Shown here: positions 1 through 8,949 of the stretch, in pieces | Layout of the letters: every line of letters begins with the position of its first letter | How positions within the stretch are numbered: the first letter of the stretch is position 1 | DNA from: Leifsonia sp. PS1209 | Lineage (GTDB): Bacteria; Actinomycetota; Actinomycetes; Actinomycetales; Microbacteriaceae | NCBI RefSeq assembly: GCF_012317045.1 | Contig: NZ_CP051154.1 | Span: 806,001-870,000, forward strand | DNA: 64,000 bases | Direction: 5' to 3' | Notes under the pieces: generated by a model | The model's input: only the letters and a program-made list of their open reading frames with translations | The model's database searches: none | Told to the model about the DNA's origin: nothing | Made by a program: the position numbers and the translations under genes

Positions 1-1592
1 ACGCGTCTGCTGCTGCGCAGGCTGCGGCGAACGCGACCGCGTCGACCGACGCATCCGTCCTGGGTGCTGCCAACGCGAACGCGAACGCGAACGCGTCAGC
101 GTCTGCGGCTGCGGACAGCCAGGCGAACGCTGCTGCGGTTGCTGCAGGTAACGCGGATGCGACCACGCAGGCGTCTGCCGCTACCGACGTTTCGGCTGCT
201 GCCGCGGCGCAGGCTGCGGCGAACACGACGGCGTCGACGGATGCGTCCACGGATGCAACCACGGAGACGTCGGCTCAGGCCGCCGCCACCGCGGCCGCGA
301 ACGGAGACAACACGACCGGCGCGAACGCCGCGACCTCGGCCGCCGCGAACGGTGACGCGTCAGCTGCTGCCGAGACTGTGGCCAACGCGACCGCATCGAC
401 CGACGCGTCCACTACGGGTACGGCGAACGCGAACGCGTCGGCGTCCGCTGCCGCCGACAGCCAGGCGAACGCAGCTGCTGTCGCTGCCGGCAACGCAGAC
501 GCGACCACGCAGGCGTCTGCCGCTGCCGACATCACGGCCGCCGCTGCTGCTCAGTCCGCAGCAAACGCGACGGCATCCACGGATGCGTCGACGGACGCGA
601 CAACGAACGCCAACGCAGCTTCGGCCGCCTCGGCTCAGGTTGCGGCGAATGCGAACAACTCGTCGACGTCGAACGCGGCGGCCACGGCCGCCGCGAACGC
701 TAGCACGTCAGCTGCTGCTCAGACGGCTGCGAACACGACGGCGTCCTCGAACGCGTCGACCACGTCGGAGGGTAACGCGAATGCTGCAGCCTCGGCTGCT
801 GCCGATGTGAGCGCGAACGCTGCTTCGGTGGCCGCCGCGAACGCGGACGCATCCACCCAGGCATCGGCAGCCGCGGACATCTCCGCTGCTGCTGCCGCCC
901 AGGCAGCCGCGAACACCACCGCGTCCACGGATGCGTCGGCGGACACCAGCACGGCAGCGAACGCCGCCTCACAGGGTTCTGCCTTTGGAGCGGCCAACGG
1001 CGACAACACAGCTGCGGCGAACGCCGGAGCGTCTGCCGCCGCTGAAAGCGACAACAGTGCCGCCGCCGAGGCCGCGGCCACCGCGACAGCGTCCACCGAC
1101 GCATCCGTGGCAGCCTCGGCAAAGGACAACGCGAACGCCAACGCGTCGACGGTGGGTGAAACGAACGCCAACGCGTCGACGGTGGGTGGAACGAACGCCA
1201 ACGCGTCGACGGTGGGTGGAACGAACGCCAACGCGTCGACGGTGGGTGAAACGAACGCCAACGCGTCGACGGTGGGTGGAACGAACGCCAACGCGTCGAC
1301 GGTGGGTGGAACGAACGCCAACGCGTCGACGGTGGGTGGAACGAACGCCAACGCGAACACCGATGTGTCGACGGACGGTGGAACTGCCGTTGGCGCTAAC
1401 GCTTCGCAGTCCGGCACGAGCAGCAGCGCTGCGAACGCAAAGGGTGACGGCTCGCTCGCCAGCACCGGTTCCGACACCAACGGCTGGCTCGTCGGTGGGG
1501 GTATCGCCGGCCTCGTGCTCGGGCTCGGCGCCTACCTGTTCGGACGCCGTCGCAAGGCGGAGGACGAGAACGGAAGCACCAGCATCAGCTAG
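1..1592 (+). CDS. Ala/Asn/Thr/Ser-rich LAXTG wall-anchored repeat protein (5' end outside window)
   Basis: The open frame runs from the left edge to 1592, so the start and signal peptide lie outside the window. About 460 residues of low-complexity sequence rich in Ala, Asn, Thr, Ser and Asp contain repeated phrases such as ASTDAST and AAANAD, then seven copies of a 10-residue unit (STVGGTNANA). The C-terminus is a classical sorting signal: LASTG at 1455-1469, a hydrophobic segment, then the basic tail GRRRKAEDENG. LAXTG is the motif recognised by class E sortases in high-GC actinobacteria, so the protein is probably covalently linked to peptidoglycan. The function is unknown; an extended stalk or adhesin is an inference from composition. 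No sortase gene is in the window. A strong terminator follows. Confidence 0.85.
   Translation, partial: ASAAAQAAANATASTDASVLGAANANANANASASAAADSQANAAAVAAGNADATTQASAATDVSAAAAAQAAANTTASTDASTDATTETSAQAAATAAANGDNTTGANAATSAAANGDASAAAETVANATASTDASTTGTANANASASAAADSQANAAAVAAGNADATTQASAAADITAAAAAQSAANATASTDASTDATTNANAASAASAQVAANANNSSTSNAAATAAANASTSAAAQTAANTTASSNASTTSEGNANAAASAAADVSANAASVAAANADASTQASAAADISAAAAAQAAANTTASTDASADTSTAANAASQGSAFGAANGDNTAAANAGASAAAESDNSAAAEAAATATASTDASVAASAKDNANANASTVGETNANASTVGGTNANASTVGGTNANASTVGETNANASTVGGTNANASTVGGTNANASTVGGTNANANTDVSTDGGTAVGANASQSGTSSSAANAKGDGSLASTGSDTNGWLVGGGIAGLVLGLGAYLFGRRRKAEDENGSTSIS
1141..1350 (+). repeat. Seven in-frame 30-bp tandem repeats inside the LAXTG protein
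   Basis: Seven consecutive 30-bp units lie in register here, differing almost only at one GAA/GGA position (Glu or Gly). Each encodes STVG(E/G)TNANA. Near-identity at the DNA level implies recent expansion or gene conversion, so copy number probably varies between strains. They are coding and have no spacers, so this is not a CRISPR array. Confidence 0.95.
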
Positions 1593-1640
1593 TCAGCTGA
1601 GGTGAGGTGAGCCGCCCAGCGCGGTGACCCGACAACAGGG

Positions 1641-1677
1641 AGGGCCCGGACATACCAGTCCGGGCCCTCTCCGTTTT
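1641..1677 (+). terminator. Rho-independent terminator of the LAXTG gene
   Basis: Perfect 10-bp stem (1641-1650 pairs with 1659-1668) with an 8-nt loop, followed by CTCCGTTTT. It ends the surface-protein transcript and may also serve the convergent decayed alpha-galactosidase gene. Confidence 0.85.
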
Positions 1678-1685
1678 GCGACAAC

Positions 1686-3015
1686 CTATACCGCCGTGAC
1701 AGACACCAGCCACACCTGATCCGGATACGACATCGGTGTCTGCAAGCCCGCCGACTCCAGCACCCGTCCGCTCAGCACAACGCCATCCGCGAGAGCGCCG
1801 TGCGGCAGTCTCGGGGAGAGCGGGGTCACGCCGTCCGAGGCGAGCCGCGCATCCGCTGTCCCGAACCACGGTGGCACCTGCACGCCGTGCGACGGATTCC
1901 CGATGCTCAGCGGTCGCACCCGATAGCGGCGGTCGGGGTCGAGCCCGCGCAGCGTGAACCGTCCGAGCGGCGCCGCGTCCGAACGGCCCAGGTGCGCGAG
2001 CGAGAACAGCGCGGATGCGCGATCCGCAGCCACCACTCCGCTGACCCGGAAGGTCGGGTCGATGTCATCCATCCGCACCATCCGGCCGGTGTGCAGCAGC
2101 GCGCGGTTCTCGCGGTAGAACGCGATCCACTCCGCCAGCTCGGCGAGCTCGGCCTCGCTCGCCTCCGTCAGATCCCACTCGATGCCGAGGTGGCCGAAGA
2201 CCGCGGTGCCCGCGCGGAAGCCGAGGTCGTGCATCCGGTGTGTGGTGTGGGAGCCACCGGAGTGGATGTGGGCGCCGAGCAGTTCCAGTGGGAGGAGCTG
2301 CTGCGTCCAGCGGTGCATGTCCTGCCGCTCCAGCGGGTCGATGGAGTCGGACACCCACACCCGGGGTGCGATCCTTGCCCCCATCTGCCCGCGAAATCGA
2401 GGAACTCCCGAGCGCGCGCCGGCACGGGGAAGGTGAGCGCGAGGTCATCGAGGCGGTACGTATCGCCGAAGTTGGTCAGGGCCGCGGATGCGCGCAACAC
2501 CCCGGATGCGGTGAGCTCGACATCGATCACCAGCCGCAGGGGGGCGGTGTCGTCGTCGGCGTTGAACCGCACAGCGCCGCCGCCGTCGAGGACGAGCAGC
2601 GGGGCGCCGGGGTCGAGCGCGGTGGTGCTCTCGGTCGCTGCAGTGGCCTCGGTCGCTGCAGTGGCCTCGGTCGCGCCGGTGTCCCTGGTCGGGCCGGTGT
2701 TTCCGCCCCCCCCACCTCCACATCCACCACCCGGAACAACCACGGCGACCACGCCGCTCCGTCGCGGCTTCCGCTCAGGCCCGGGCGCCCGAGCCAGCCC
2801 GTGCGTTGCTCGGGCAGCAGGGCGACCCGGACAGGCTCATCCGGGATGTTGCGCGTCTGTGGCGCCACGTTCGCGAGGGCGATGGCGTGCGCATCCTGAG
2901 CGGTCAGGTCGCCGAGGTCGGCGCCCCAGTGCACGATCGACGGCAGCAGACCTCCGCGGTGATCGAGGAGCACGCTCACTCCACCGGCGCGGAGATGGGT
3001 CCGTTCGAAGGGCAT
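1686..3015 (-). pseudogene. Decayed GH36 alpha-galactosidase lacking the catalytic barrel
   Basis: Three frames on the minus strand together resemble the two ends of a family GH36 alpha-galactosidase. The N-terminal beta-sandwich begins at 3015 (MPFERTHLRAGG...) and runs to about 2718, where a run of eight G (minus strand) shifts the frame. The next frame continues to FAGRW near 2385, where the sequence jumps directly to ARIAPRVWVSDSIDPLERQ, which in intact enzymes lies after the (beta/alpha)8 active site. About 300 residues, including both catalytic aspartates, are therefore missing. A three-fold 18-bp repeat encoding ATEATA lies near 2625-2680. The C-terminal part (to 1686) is intact. It cannot be an active glycosidase. 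The family assignment rests on my recognition of the GH36 C-terminal signature. Confidence 0.75.
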
Positions 3016-3073
3016 GCGGCTCCTTGTCGGCTGGAGGTCGGCTGGACGGCGCGAACACTCTTCGGGGAGGTCC

Positions 3074-3104
3074 TTGACCGCTGCCGCATCCGGCGCGCTA
3101 GCGT
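3074..3104 (+). promoter_or_regulatory. Promoter for a leaderless saccharopine-dehydrogenase-like mRNA
   Basis: A -35 box TTGACC (3074-3079) and -10 box TAGCGT (3099-3104) are 19 bp apart. The -10 box ends 6 nt before the ATG at 3111, so transcription should start at or next to the start codon. No Shine-Dalgarno sequence is present. Confidence 0.55.
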
Positions 3105-3110
3105 TGCGCC

Positions 3111-4379
3111 ATGAGAATCCTGCTCGTGGGCGCCGGCGGTGTCGGCGACGCCATCGCGAAGATCGCGGCGCGTCGCACCTTTTTCGAGACCATCGTGGTC
3201 AGCGACTACGACATCGGCCGGGCGGAGCGGACCATCGACTGGATTCGCGGACGGCACGGCAACGAGGTGGCGTCGCGGTTCGTCGCCGCCGCCATCGACG
3301 CGTCCGACCCGGATGCGGTCGCGGCGGTCGCCACCGAGCATCGCGCCACCCATGTGATGAACGCGGTCGAGCCCAAGTTCGTGCCGACAATCTTCGCCGC
3401 TGCCCTCGCAGCCGGTGCAGACTACCTGGACATGGCGATGAGCCTGTCGGAGCCGCACCCCACCGACCCGTATGCGAAGACCGGGGTGAAGCTCGGAGAC
3501 GACCAGTTCGCGCAGCGCGGAGACTGGGAGTCGGCTGGCCGGCTGGCGCTCGTCGGCATGGGCGTGGAGCCCGGCCTGAGCGATGTGTTCGCCCGGTACG
3601 CCGCCGACACGCTGTTCTCCCACATCGAGGAGCTCGGCACGCGCGACGGAGCCAACCTGGTCGTGCGCGACAGCGACGGCGTCGAGATCTTCGCGCCGTC
3701 GTTCAGCATCTGGACGACCATCGAGGAGTGCCTCAACCCTCCGGTGATCTTCGAGAAGGACGCCGGTTGGTTCACGACGCCGCCGTTCAGCGAGCCGGAG
3801 GTGTTCGATTTCCCGGAAGGGATCGGTCCCGTCGAGTGCGTCAACGTTGAGCACGAGGAAGTGCTGCTGATGCCGCGCTGGATCGACGCGGAGCGGGTGA
3901 CGTTCAAGTACGGGCTGGGGGAGGAGTTCATCGGCATCCTGCGCACGCTGCATCAGCTCGGGCTGGACTCGACGACGCCCATCCGGGTGCGCAGCCAGGA
4001 CGGTCCGGTGGAGGTGGCGCCGCGGGATGTGGTCGCCGCCGCCCTGCCGGACCCCGCCACGATCGGGCCGCTCATGACGGGCAAGACCTGCGCGGGCGTG
4101 TGGGTGAAAGGCACGGGCGTGGATGGGAACCCACGCGAGGTCTACCTGTACCACGTGAGCGACAACGAGTGGACGATGGCGGAGTACGAGTCGCAGTGCG
4201 TGGTGTGGCAGACGGCGATGAACCCGGTGATCGCGCTGGAGCTGCTCGCGACCGGCGCGTGGTCGGGAACCGGGGTGCTCGGGCCGGAGGCATTCGATGC
4301 CGCGCCGTTCCTCGAACTGATGGCGCGTCCCGTCGCGGAGGGCGGCTACGGCCAGCCCTGGGGCCTCCGGGAGCAGTGA
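3111..4379 (+). CDS. Saccharopine dehydrogenase family NAD(P)-binding protein
   Basis: A 422-residue protein opening with a Rossmann motif (ILLVGAGGVGDAIA, residues 3-16), followed by the acidic end of strand 2 (VVSDYD) typical of saccharopine dehydrogenase-like oxidoreductases. The fold is an N-terminal nucleotide-binding domain and a C-terminal substrate domain; length fits the family (about 400 residues). Members act in lysine or homospermidine metabolism, or have unknown substrates; sequence alone does not decide here. It stands alone between the dead alpha-galactosidase and the HerA-like gene and appears to be transcribed as a leaderless mRNA. Cytoplasmic, no membrane segments. Confidence 0.8.
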   Translation: MRILLVGAGGVGDAIAKIAARRTFFETIVVSDYDIGRAERTIDWIRGRHGNEVASRFVAAAIDASDPDAVAAVATEHRATHVMNAVEPKFVPTIFAAALAAGADYLDMAMSLSEPHPTDPYAKTGVKLGDDQFAQRGDWESAGRLALVGMGVEPGLSDVFARYAADTLFSHIEELGTRDGANLVVRDSDGVEIFAPSFSIWTTIEECLNPPVIFEKDAGWFTTPPFSEPEVFDFPEGIGPVECVNVEHEEVLLMPRWIDAERVTFKYGLGEEFIGILRTLHQLGLDSTTPIRVRSQDGPVEVAPRDVVAAALPDPATIGPLMTGKTCAGVWVKGTGVDGNPREVYLYHVSDNEWTMAEYESQCVVWQTAMNPVIALELLATGAWSGTGVLGPEAFDAAPFLELMARPVAEGGYGQPWGLREQ

Positions 4380-4404
4380 CCCGCCCAGCCCTGCCGCCGA
4401 AGCG

Positions 4405-4466
4405 ATCGAGCCGGGAGTTGTGCACGCCATCGCCCGGCGTGTCGCGTGCACAACTCCCGGCTCGAT
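4405..4466. repeat. Perfect 23-bp inverted repeat, 16-nt loop
   Basis: Arms at 4405-4427 and 4444-4466 are exact reverse complements (left arm begins ATCGAGCCGGGAGTTG). The stem is longer than an ordinary terminator and lacks a T tract. It sits between the stop of the saccharopine-dehydrogenase-like gene and the promoter of the HerA-like gene. It could end transcription by itself or be a dispersed extragenic palindrome. Confidence 0.9.
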
Positions 4467-4491
4467 TGGTGCGGGCGTGAGATGGGGACCA

Positions 4492-4497
4492 TAGAGT
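4492..4497 (+). promoter_or_regulatory. -10 box for a leaderless HerA-like mRNA
   Basis: TAGAGT ends 6 nt before the ATG at 4504, placing the predicted start site on the start codon. No clear -35 box or ribosome binding site is visible. Confidence 0.45.
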
Positions 4498-4503
4498 GAG
4501 CGC

Positions 4504-6495
4504 ATGAGTGACGCCGATGCACTTGCCAAAGCCCAGGCCGACGCGAAAGCCGCAGCGGAGAACGCCGCGCGACTGCAGTCGGAGGCGACGGAGGCACTGA
4601 AACGCGCCCAGGATGCGGCGGCCGCCGCGCAGGCGCAGGCCGAGGCCGCGCAGGCGGAGGCGGAGGCGGCGCAGGCGCGCGCGGAGGCGTCGCAGACGGC
4701 CGCTGCTGCCTCGGACGCCGCAACGGCGGCCAGTGCGGCGGCGACGGAGGTGGCGCCGCCCGCGCCCGCGCCCGCCGCATCGGCTCCTGCCGCGCCCGCG
4801 GAGGCGTCGCAGACGCCCGCGCCCGCCGCATCCGCCCAGCCAACCCCCACCGCCCCCGCCCCGCTCACCGACGCCGAGGTGGACGCGGTCCGCGCCGGCT
4901 ACGCGTTCACGGGCGCCGCGCTCGAGATGGGGGCGCTGGTCAACGGGGACGCGCGCGCGGACGTGCCCGTGCGCATCCCGTTGGCGATGACGAACAGGCA
5001 CGGGCTGGTGGCCGGAGCGACCGGCACAGGCAAGACCAAGACGCTGCAGGTGCTCGCCGAGCAGCTGGCGGCGAACGGGGTTCCCGTGTTCGCGGCCGAC
5101 ATCAAGGGCGACCTGTCCGGGATCGCCGTGGCGGGCGAGCCGAACGACAAGCTGCTCGACCGCACCAGGGGAATCGGCCAGGACTGGACGCCACGCGCCA
5201 CCACCACCGAGTTCTTCTCGCTCGGCGGCACGGGCAAGGGCATCCCGATCCGGGCGACCGTCGCCGGGTTTGGGCCGCTGCTGCTGTCGAAAGTGCTCGG
5301 GTTGAACGACACGCAGGAGTCGAGTCTCGGGCTCGTGTTCCACTACGCGGACAAGGCCGGGCTGCCGCTGCTCGACCTCAGCGACCTGCGCGCCGTCCTC
5401 ACCTTCCTCAACAGCGCGGACGGCAAAGCGGAGCTCGCAGACCTGGGCGGGCTGTCCAGCGCGACCGTCGGCGTGATCCTGCGGGAACTGATCGCGTTCG
5501 CCGACCAGGGCGCAGACGCGTTCTTCGGCGAGCCGGAGATCGACACCGCCGAGTTCCTGAAGCTCGCCCCCGACGGCACCGGCGTGGTCAGCCTGCTGGA
5601 GGTTCCCGGCGTCCAGGACAAGCCTGCGCTGTTCTCCACGTTCCTGATGTGGCTGCTCGCCGACCTGTTCAACGACCTGCCGGAGGTGGGCGACCTCGAC
5701 AAACCGAAGCTGGTGTTCTTCTTCGACGAGGCGCACCTGCTGTTCAAGGACGCGTCGAAAGACTTCCTCGCCTCCATCACGCAGACCGTGCGGCTCATCC
5801 GGTCGAAGGGCGTCGGCATCTTCTTCGTCACCCAGACCCCGAAGGACGTCCCGTCCGACGTGCTCGCGCAGCTCGGGTCCCGCGTGCAGCACCAGTTGCG
5901 CGCCTTCACACCGGATGACGCGAAGGCGCTCAAGGCGACCGTCTCGACCTACCCGAAGTCGGGCTACGACCTCGCCGAGGTGCTGCAGCAGCTCGGCACC
6001 GGCGAGGCGATCGTCACGGTGATGGGCGAGAAGGGCGCCCCGACCCCGGTCGCGTGGACGCGGCTGCGCGCACCGCAGGGCTCCATGTCGCCCGCTCCGG
6101 AGGCGCAGCTCGACGCGACCATCGCAGCATCCCCGCTGCTCGCGAAATACGGCACGGCCATCGACCGCGACTCCGCCCGCGAAATGCTCACCCGCAAACT
6201 GGATGCGGCTGCCGCGGCCGCCGAGGAGCAGGAGCGCGTCCTCGAGCAGGCGAAGGCCGCCGTGGAGGCGCAGAAGGCCGCAGACAAGGCGGCGGCGGCG
6301 CAGGCCAAAGCGCAGAAGGCCGCGGACGCCGAATACGACAGGCTGCTGAAATCGACCGGCCCCACCTCCCGCGGACGGCGCACGACCTCGAAACCGCAGC
6401 CCAACATCCTGGAGCAGGTGCTCGGCTCGAAGGCGACGGCGTCCATCCTCACCGGGGTGGTGGAGGGGATCTTCGGCACGCGCAAGCGGCGCTGA
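4504..6495 (+). CDS. HerA-like DUF853 P-loop ATPase with Ala-rich coiled-coil N-terminus
   Basis: A 663-residue protein. Residues 1-125 are Ala/Glu/Gln-rich and likely coiled coil, then a Pro/Ala linker. The DUF853 ATPase core begins near residue 130: Walker A GATGTGKT at 171-178, Walker B LVFFFDEAH with Asp408-Glu409, and a sensor-like FFVTQTPKDVP. The C-terminus again has an Ala/Lys-rich coiled coil (about 570-615). The family (Escherichia coli YjgR type) is related to HerA/FtsK translocases; its cellular role is not established. The N-terminal coiled coil looks longer than I expect for the family. Convergent with the kinase gene downstream. Confidence 0.85.
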   Translation: MSDADALAKAQADAKAAAENAARLQSEATEALKRAQDAAAAAQAQAEAAQAEAEAAQARAEASQTAAAASDAATAASAAATEVAPPAPAPAASAPAAPAEASQTPAPAASAQPTPTAPAPLTDAEVDAVRAGYAFTGAALEMGALVNGDARADVPVRIPLAMTNRHGLVAGATGTGKTKTLQVLAEQLAANGVPVFAADIKGDLSGIAVAGEPNDKLLDRTRGIGQDWTPRATTTEFFSLGGTGKGIPIRATVAGFGPLLLSKVLGLNDTQESSLGLVFHYADKAGLPLLDLSDLRAVLTFLNSADGKAELADLGGLSSATVGVILRELIAFADQGADAFFGEPEIDTAEFLKLAPDGTGVVSLLEVPGVQDKPALFSTFLMWLLADLFNDLPEVGDLDKPKLVFFFDEAHLLFKDASKDFLASITQTVRLIRSKGVGIFFVTQTPKDVPSDVLAQLGSRVQHQLRAFTPDDAKALKATVSTYPKSGYDLAEVLQQLGTGEAIVTVMGEKGAPTPVAWTRLRAPQGSMSPAPEAQLDATIAASPLLAKYGTAIDRDSAREMLTRKLDAAAAAAEEQERVLEQAKAAVEAQKAADKAAAAQAKAQKAADAEYDRLLKSTGPTSRGRRTTSKPQPNILEQVLGSKATASILTGVVEGIFGTRKRR

Positions 6496-6524
6496 GGGCG
6501 GTCGGGGGAAGGTGACGAGATGGC

Positions 6525-6547
6525 GGCGGCCGGAGTGCGCGGCCGCC
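6525..6547. terminator. Bidirectional hairpin between convergent genes
   Basis: 8-bp GC stem (6525-6532 with 6540-6547), 7-nt loop, between the convergent HerA-like and kinase genes. No T tract on either side. Confidence 0.45.
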
Positions 6548-6554
6548 GGGTCGA

Positions 6555-7439
6555 TCAGCCGAGCCCGATCCCGGTCGCGCCCGCGTCCCGGGTTGGCTCC
6601 GGCAGCAACCCCCGCGCCAGCCGCGCTACCTGCAGCGTGTGGCCGGGGCCTTCGCCGCTGCGCTCCGTCCAGCAGGACGAGAGCGCGGCCCACGCGAACG
6701 CCCAGCGCAGCATCCGGCCGGGCTCGACGTCCGCCGCCGCGCTGATCACGCCGAGCTGGCGCTCGAAGCGGCCGGGCGCGGTGGCGAGGCGCGCATCCGG
6801 GTTGCACAGGATGTTGGCGTAGTCGAAATCGGGGTCGCCGACGACATGCTTGGGGTCGATCGCGAGCCAGCCGTCCCCGCCGTCCGCTTCCCCGCCGAAG
6901 TCGAGCACGTTGCCGTGGTGCAGGTCGCCGTGCAGCACCACGTCGGCGACCGGATGCGCGATCAGCTCGCGTGCGACGGAGGCAGCGTGCGCGTACAGCC
7001 CGTCGTGCGCGTCCGGATGCTCGGCCGCCTCCGCGAAGAGCTCGCGGAACCACGTCGTCAGCCCCACCAGCCCGTCCGGTCGCGGACGGTCGTCGACGGC
7101 GTGCAGCCGCTCCGCCGTGCTGCACAGGATGCGCGTGGCCGCGTCGTCCCCGTCCGGCCCGGATGCGGCGATGGTCGCCAGGTCGCGGTCACCTGTCGCG
7201 CGTTCGATCAGGATGGCGTCGCCCTCTGCCTCGTACACCGGGGCGGCACCGCGGCCGTCCCACCAGGCGAGAAGACGGGATCCTGCTACCTCCTCCTCGA
7301 CCGTCGCCAGCTTGAGGAACGCCGGGCGGCCGCGCCACTCCACGGGCTGCAACACGCTCGACGGGGTGGCGAACGCGTCGCCGGAGGGAGTGAGCCTCCA
7401 CCGGTCGCGCCAGGGAGCGAGGATGCTGTCCGGCTTCAT
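6555..7439 (-). CDS. Aminoglycoside/hydroxyurea phosphotransferase-like kinase
   Basis: A 294-residue protein with the APH(6)/hydroxyurea-kinase pattern: a small N-terminal lobe, the catalytic loop VVLHGDLHHGNVL with the HGDxxxxN signature, and the metal-binding AIDPKHVVGDPDFDYAN. Such enzymes transfer phosphate from ATP to aminoglycosides (streptomycin type) or other small hydroxyl compounds; the real substrate is unknown and resistance is only a possibility. The ATG at 7439 overlaps the stop of the upstream AraC gene by 4 bp (ATGA), so the two are translationally coupled and the AraC protein may act in the same pathway. Confidence 0.8.
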   Translation of the reverse strand: MKPDSILAPWRDRWRLTPSGDAFATPSSVLQPVEWRGRPAFLKLATVEEEVAGSRLLAWWDGRGAAPVYEAEGDAILIERATGDRDLATIAASGPDGDDAATRILCSTAERLHAVDDRPRPDGLVGLTTWFRELFAEAAEHPDAHDGLYAHAASVARELIAHPVADVVLHGDLHHGNVLDFGGEADGGDGWLAIDPKHVVGDPDFDYANILCNPDARLATAPGRFERQLGVISAAADVEPGRMLRWAFAWAALSSCWTERSGEGPGHTLQVARLARGLLPEPTRDAGATGIGLG

Positions 7440-8320
7440 CGACCGCGCCCCGCGTCGGCCGCGTATGCGCCCGGGGTGGTGCCGACCACCGCTTTGAACT
7501 CGCGCCCGAAGTGCGCCTGGTCGGCGTAGCCGAGCTCGGCGGCGAGGTCCGCGAGCAGCGGAGGCGCGGGGGAGCGCAGGGCGGAGGCGGCCTCCTGGAG
7601 CCGGTAGCGCTGGATGAGCCACTTCGGGCCGAAGCCGATGTGCCCGGCGACGAGGCGTTGCAGGTGACGGACGCCGAGCCCGAACCGCTCGGCGAGCTGC
7701 TCCACCCTGGTGATGGTCCTGTCCGCCTCCACCGCCTCCACGATCGCGTCGACCAGCCGCGCCTCTGCACCGGGAGGAGGCAGCGTGCCGAGCCAGGCCT
7801 CGATCGCATCGACGGCGTCGCGGTCGTCGCCCGCCCGCATGGCGTCCCGGATGCGTGCGGTCGCCGCCTCCACCCCCGGCAGCAGGAGCGCGTGGCGCTG
7901 GAATCCGGCGGGCAGGCCATCGGCGAGCGGCACGGTGGACGGCAGCGTCCGCACGCTCGTGCCGGAGAGCCCGCGCGCCACACCGGGCCGCAGCATCGCG
8001 CCGAACGCCCAGCCGTGACCGCTGAGTGTCTTCACGCTGAGCCCGCGCCTGGCGCGGTGCAGAGCGACCTCCTCGTCCTCGATGACGAGGTTGGCCGTCG
8101 GATATTCGAGCACCTGCTGCCGCAGCAACGTGCCGTCGGCGAGCTGCCAGCGGGGGAGCCAGTAGTGGCGGACGAACGCCGCGGCGTCGTCGCCCGGCCA
8201 CAGCCGTTCGATGCTCACCGGCGCCGCCCCGTTCTCGTTCAGGTGCCCGTGACTGACCGGCGCTGCGCCGAGCCCGGTGCGGGCGTCGACGGCAGGTACG
8301 GCAGCGGCGGAGGTGCTCAC
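7436..8320 (-). CDS. AraC family transcriptional regulator
   Basis: A 294-residue protein. The N-terminal half resembles the DUF6597-type ligand domain of AraC regulators. The C-terminal double helix-turn-helix spans about residues 205-285, with the second helix pair LADLAAELGYADQAHFGREF followed by GTTPGAYA. The start is GTG at 8320, back to back with the acetyltransferase gene (17 bp between starts), so it may control both itself and the divergent gene. First gene of an operon with the kinase at 6555-7439. Confidence 0.85.
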   Translation of the reverse strand: MSTSAAAVPAVDARTGLGAAPVSHGHLNENGAAPVSIERLWPGDDAAAFVRHYWLPRWQLADGTLLRQQVLEYPTANLVIEDEEVALHRARRGLSVKTLSGHGWAFGAMLRPGVARGLSGTSVRTLPSTVPLADGLPAGFQRHALLLPGVEAATARIRDAMRAGDDRDAVDAIEAWLGTLPPPGAEARLVDAIVEAVEADRTITRVEQLAERFGLGVRHLQRLVAGHIGFGPKWLIQRYRLQEAASALRSPAPPLLADLAAELGYADQAHFGREFKAVVGTTPGAYAADAGRGR

Positions 8321-8325
8321 GCTGA

Positions 8326-8331
8326 CATACT
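8326..8331 (+). promoter_or_regulatory. -10 box for a leaderless GNAT mRNA
   Basis: CATACT ends 6 nt before the GTG start at 8338. The box lies in the 17-bp gap to the divergent AraC gene, so its upstream elements overlap the AraC coding start. Confidence 0.4.
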
Positions 8332-8337
8332 TTCACG

Positions 8338-8946
8338 GTGAGCTCGATCCGTCCCTACCAGCCCGGCGACCGCGACGACGTGTACACGGTGTGCATCAAA
8401 ACAGGGGCGAGCGGCGGGGACGCCACTGGGACGTACACGGACGACGACCTCATCCCGGATGTCTTCGCCGGTCCGTACGTGACGTACCAGCCCGACCTCG
8501 CGTTCGTCGTCGACACCGGTGACCACGTGGCCGGGTACGTGATCGCCGTCGCGGACAGTGCGGCGTTCGTCGACTGGTACTCGCGCGAGTGGATGCCGGC
8601 GTTCGCGGAGAAGTACCCGGTCGAGAGCGCCCGCGACGACAGGGAGCGCGAGGCGATCGGCTTCGGCCTCGACGTGCACGGGATGCTCGTGCCGGAACTC
8701 GCCGAATACCCCGCCCACCTGCATATCGACCTCCTGCCCGAACTGCAGGGGCAGGGCTTCGGCCGCGCACTCATCCGCACGCTGCTCGCCGCCCTCCGCG
8801 AGCGCGGGGTGCCCGGTGTCTACTTGAAGATGTCCCCGACGAACCACGGCGCCCGGGCGTTCTACGAGCGGCTCGGGTTCCACGAACTGCCGTCGAGCAG
8901 GCCGGACGGACCGGTATACGGCATCTCGACGTCCGCCGAGGTCTGA
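8338..8946 (+). CDS. GNAT family N-acetyltransferase
   Basis: A 202-residue GNAT fold. It starts with SSIRPYQPGDRDDVY, has the acetyl-CoA pyrophosphate loop near LPELQGQGFGRALIRTLL (Q/RxxGxG/A type, about residues 133-145), and a C-terminal NHGARAFYERLGFHEL motif. The sequence between strands 2 and 4 resembles O-GlcNAcase-associated or sugar-acetylating GNATs of about 200 residues, but the substrate is not predictable. GTG start with no Shine-Dalgarno; predicted leaderless. Ends 3 bp from the convergent membrane protein. Confidence 0.85.
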   Translation: MSSIRPYQPGDRDDVYTVCIKTGASGGDATGTYTDDDLIPDVFAGPYVTYQPDLAFVVDTGDHVAGYVIAVADSAAFVDWYSREWMPAFAEKYPVESARDDREREAIGFGLDVHGMLVPELAEYPAHLHIDLLPELQGQGFGRALIRTLLAALRERGVPGVYLKMSPTNHGARAFYERLGFHELPSSRPDGPVYGISTSAEV

Positions 8947-8949
8947 GGC

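Noticed and set aside
1141..1350. CRISPR-like array of 30-bp units
   Set aside because: Units are contiguous without spacers, in frame, and encode a peptide repeat of the surface protein.
4072..7125. Very long minus-strand open frame opposite the HerA-like gene
   Set aside because: It is a shadow created by high GC content: Arg/Gly/Ala-rich product without domains, while the plus frame is a clear ATPase.
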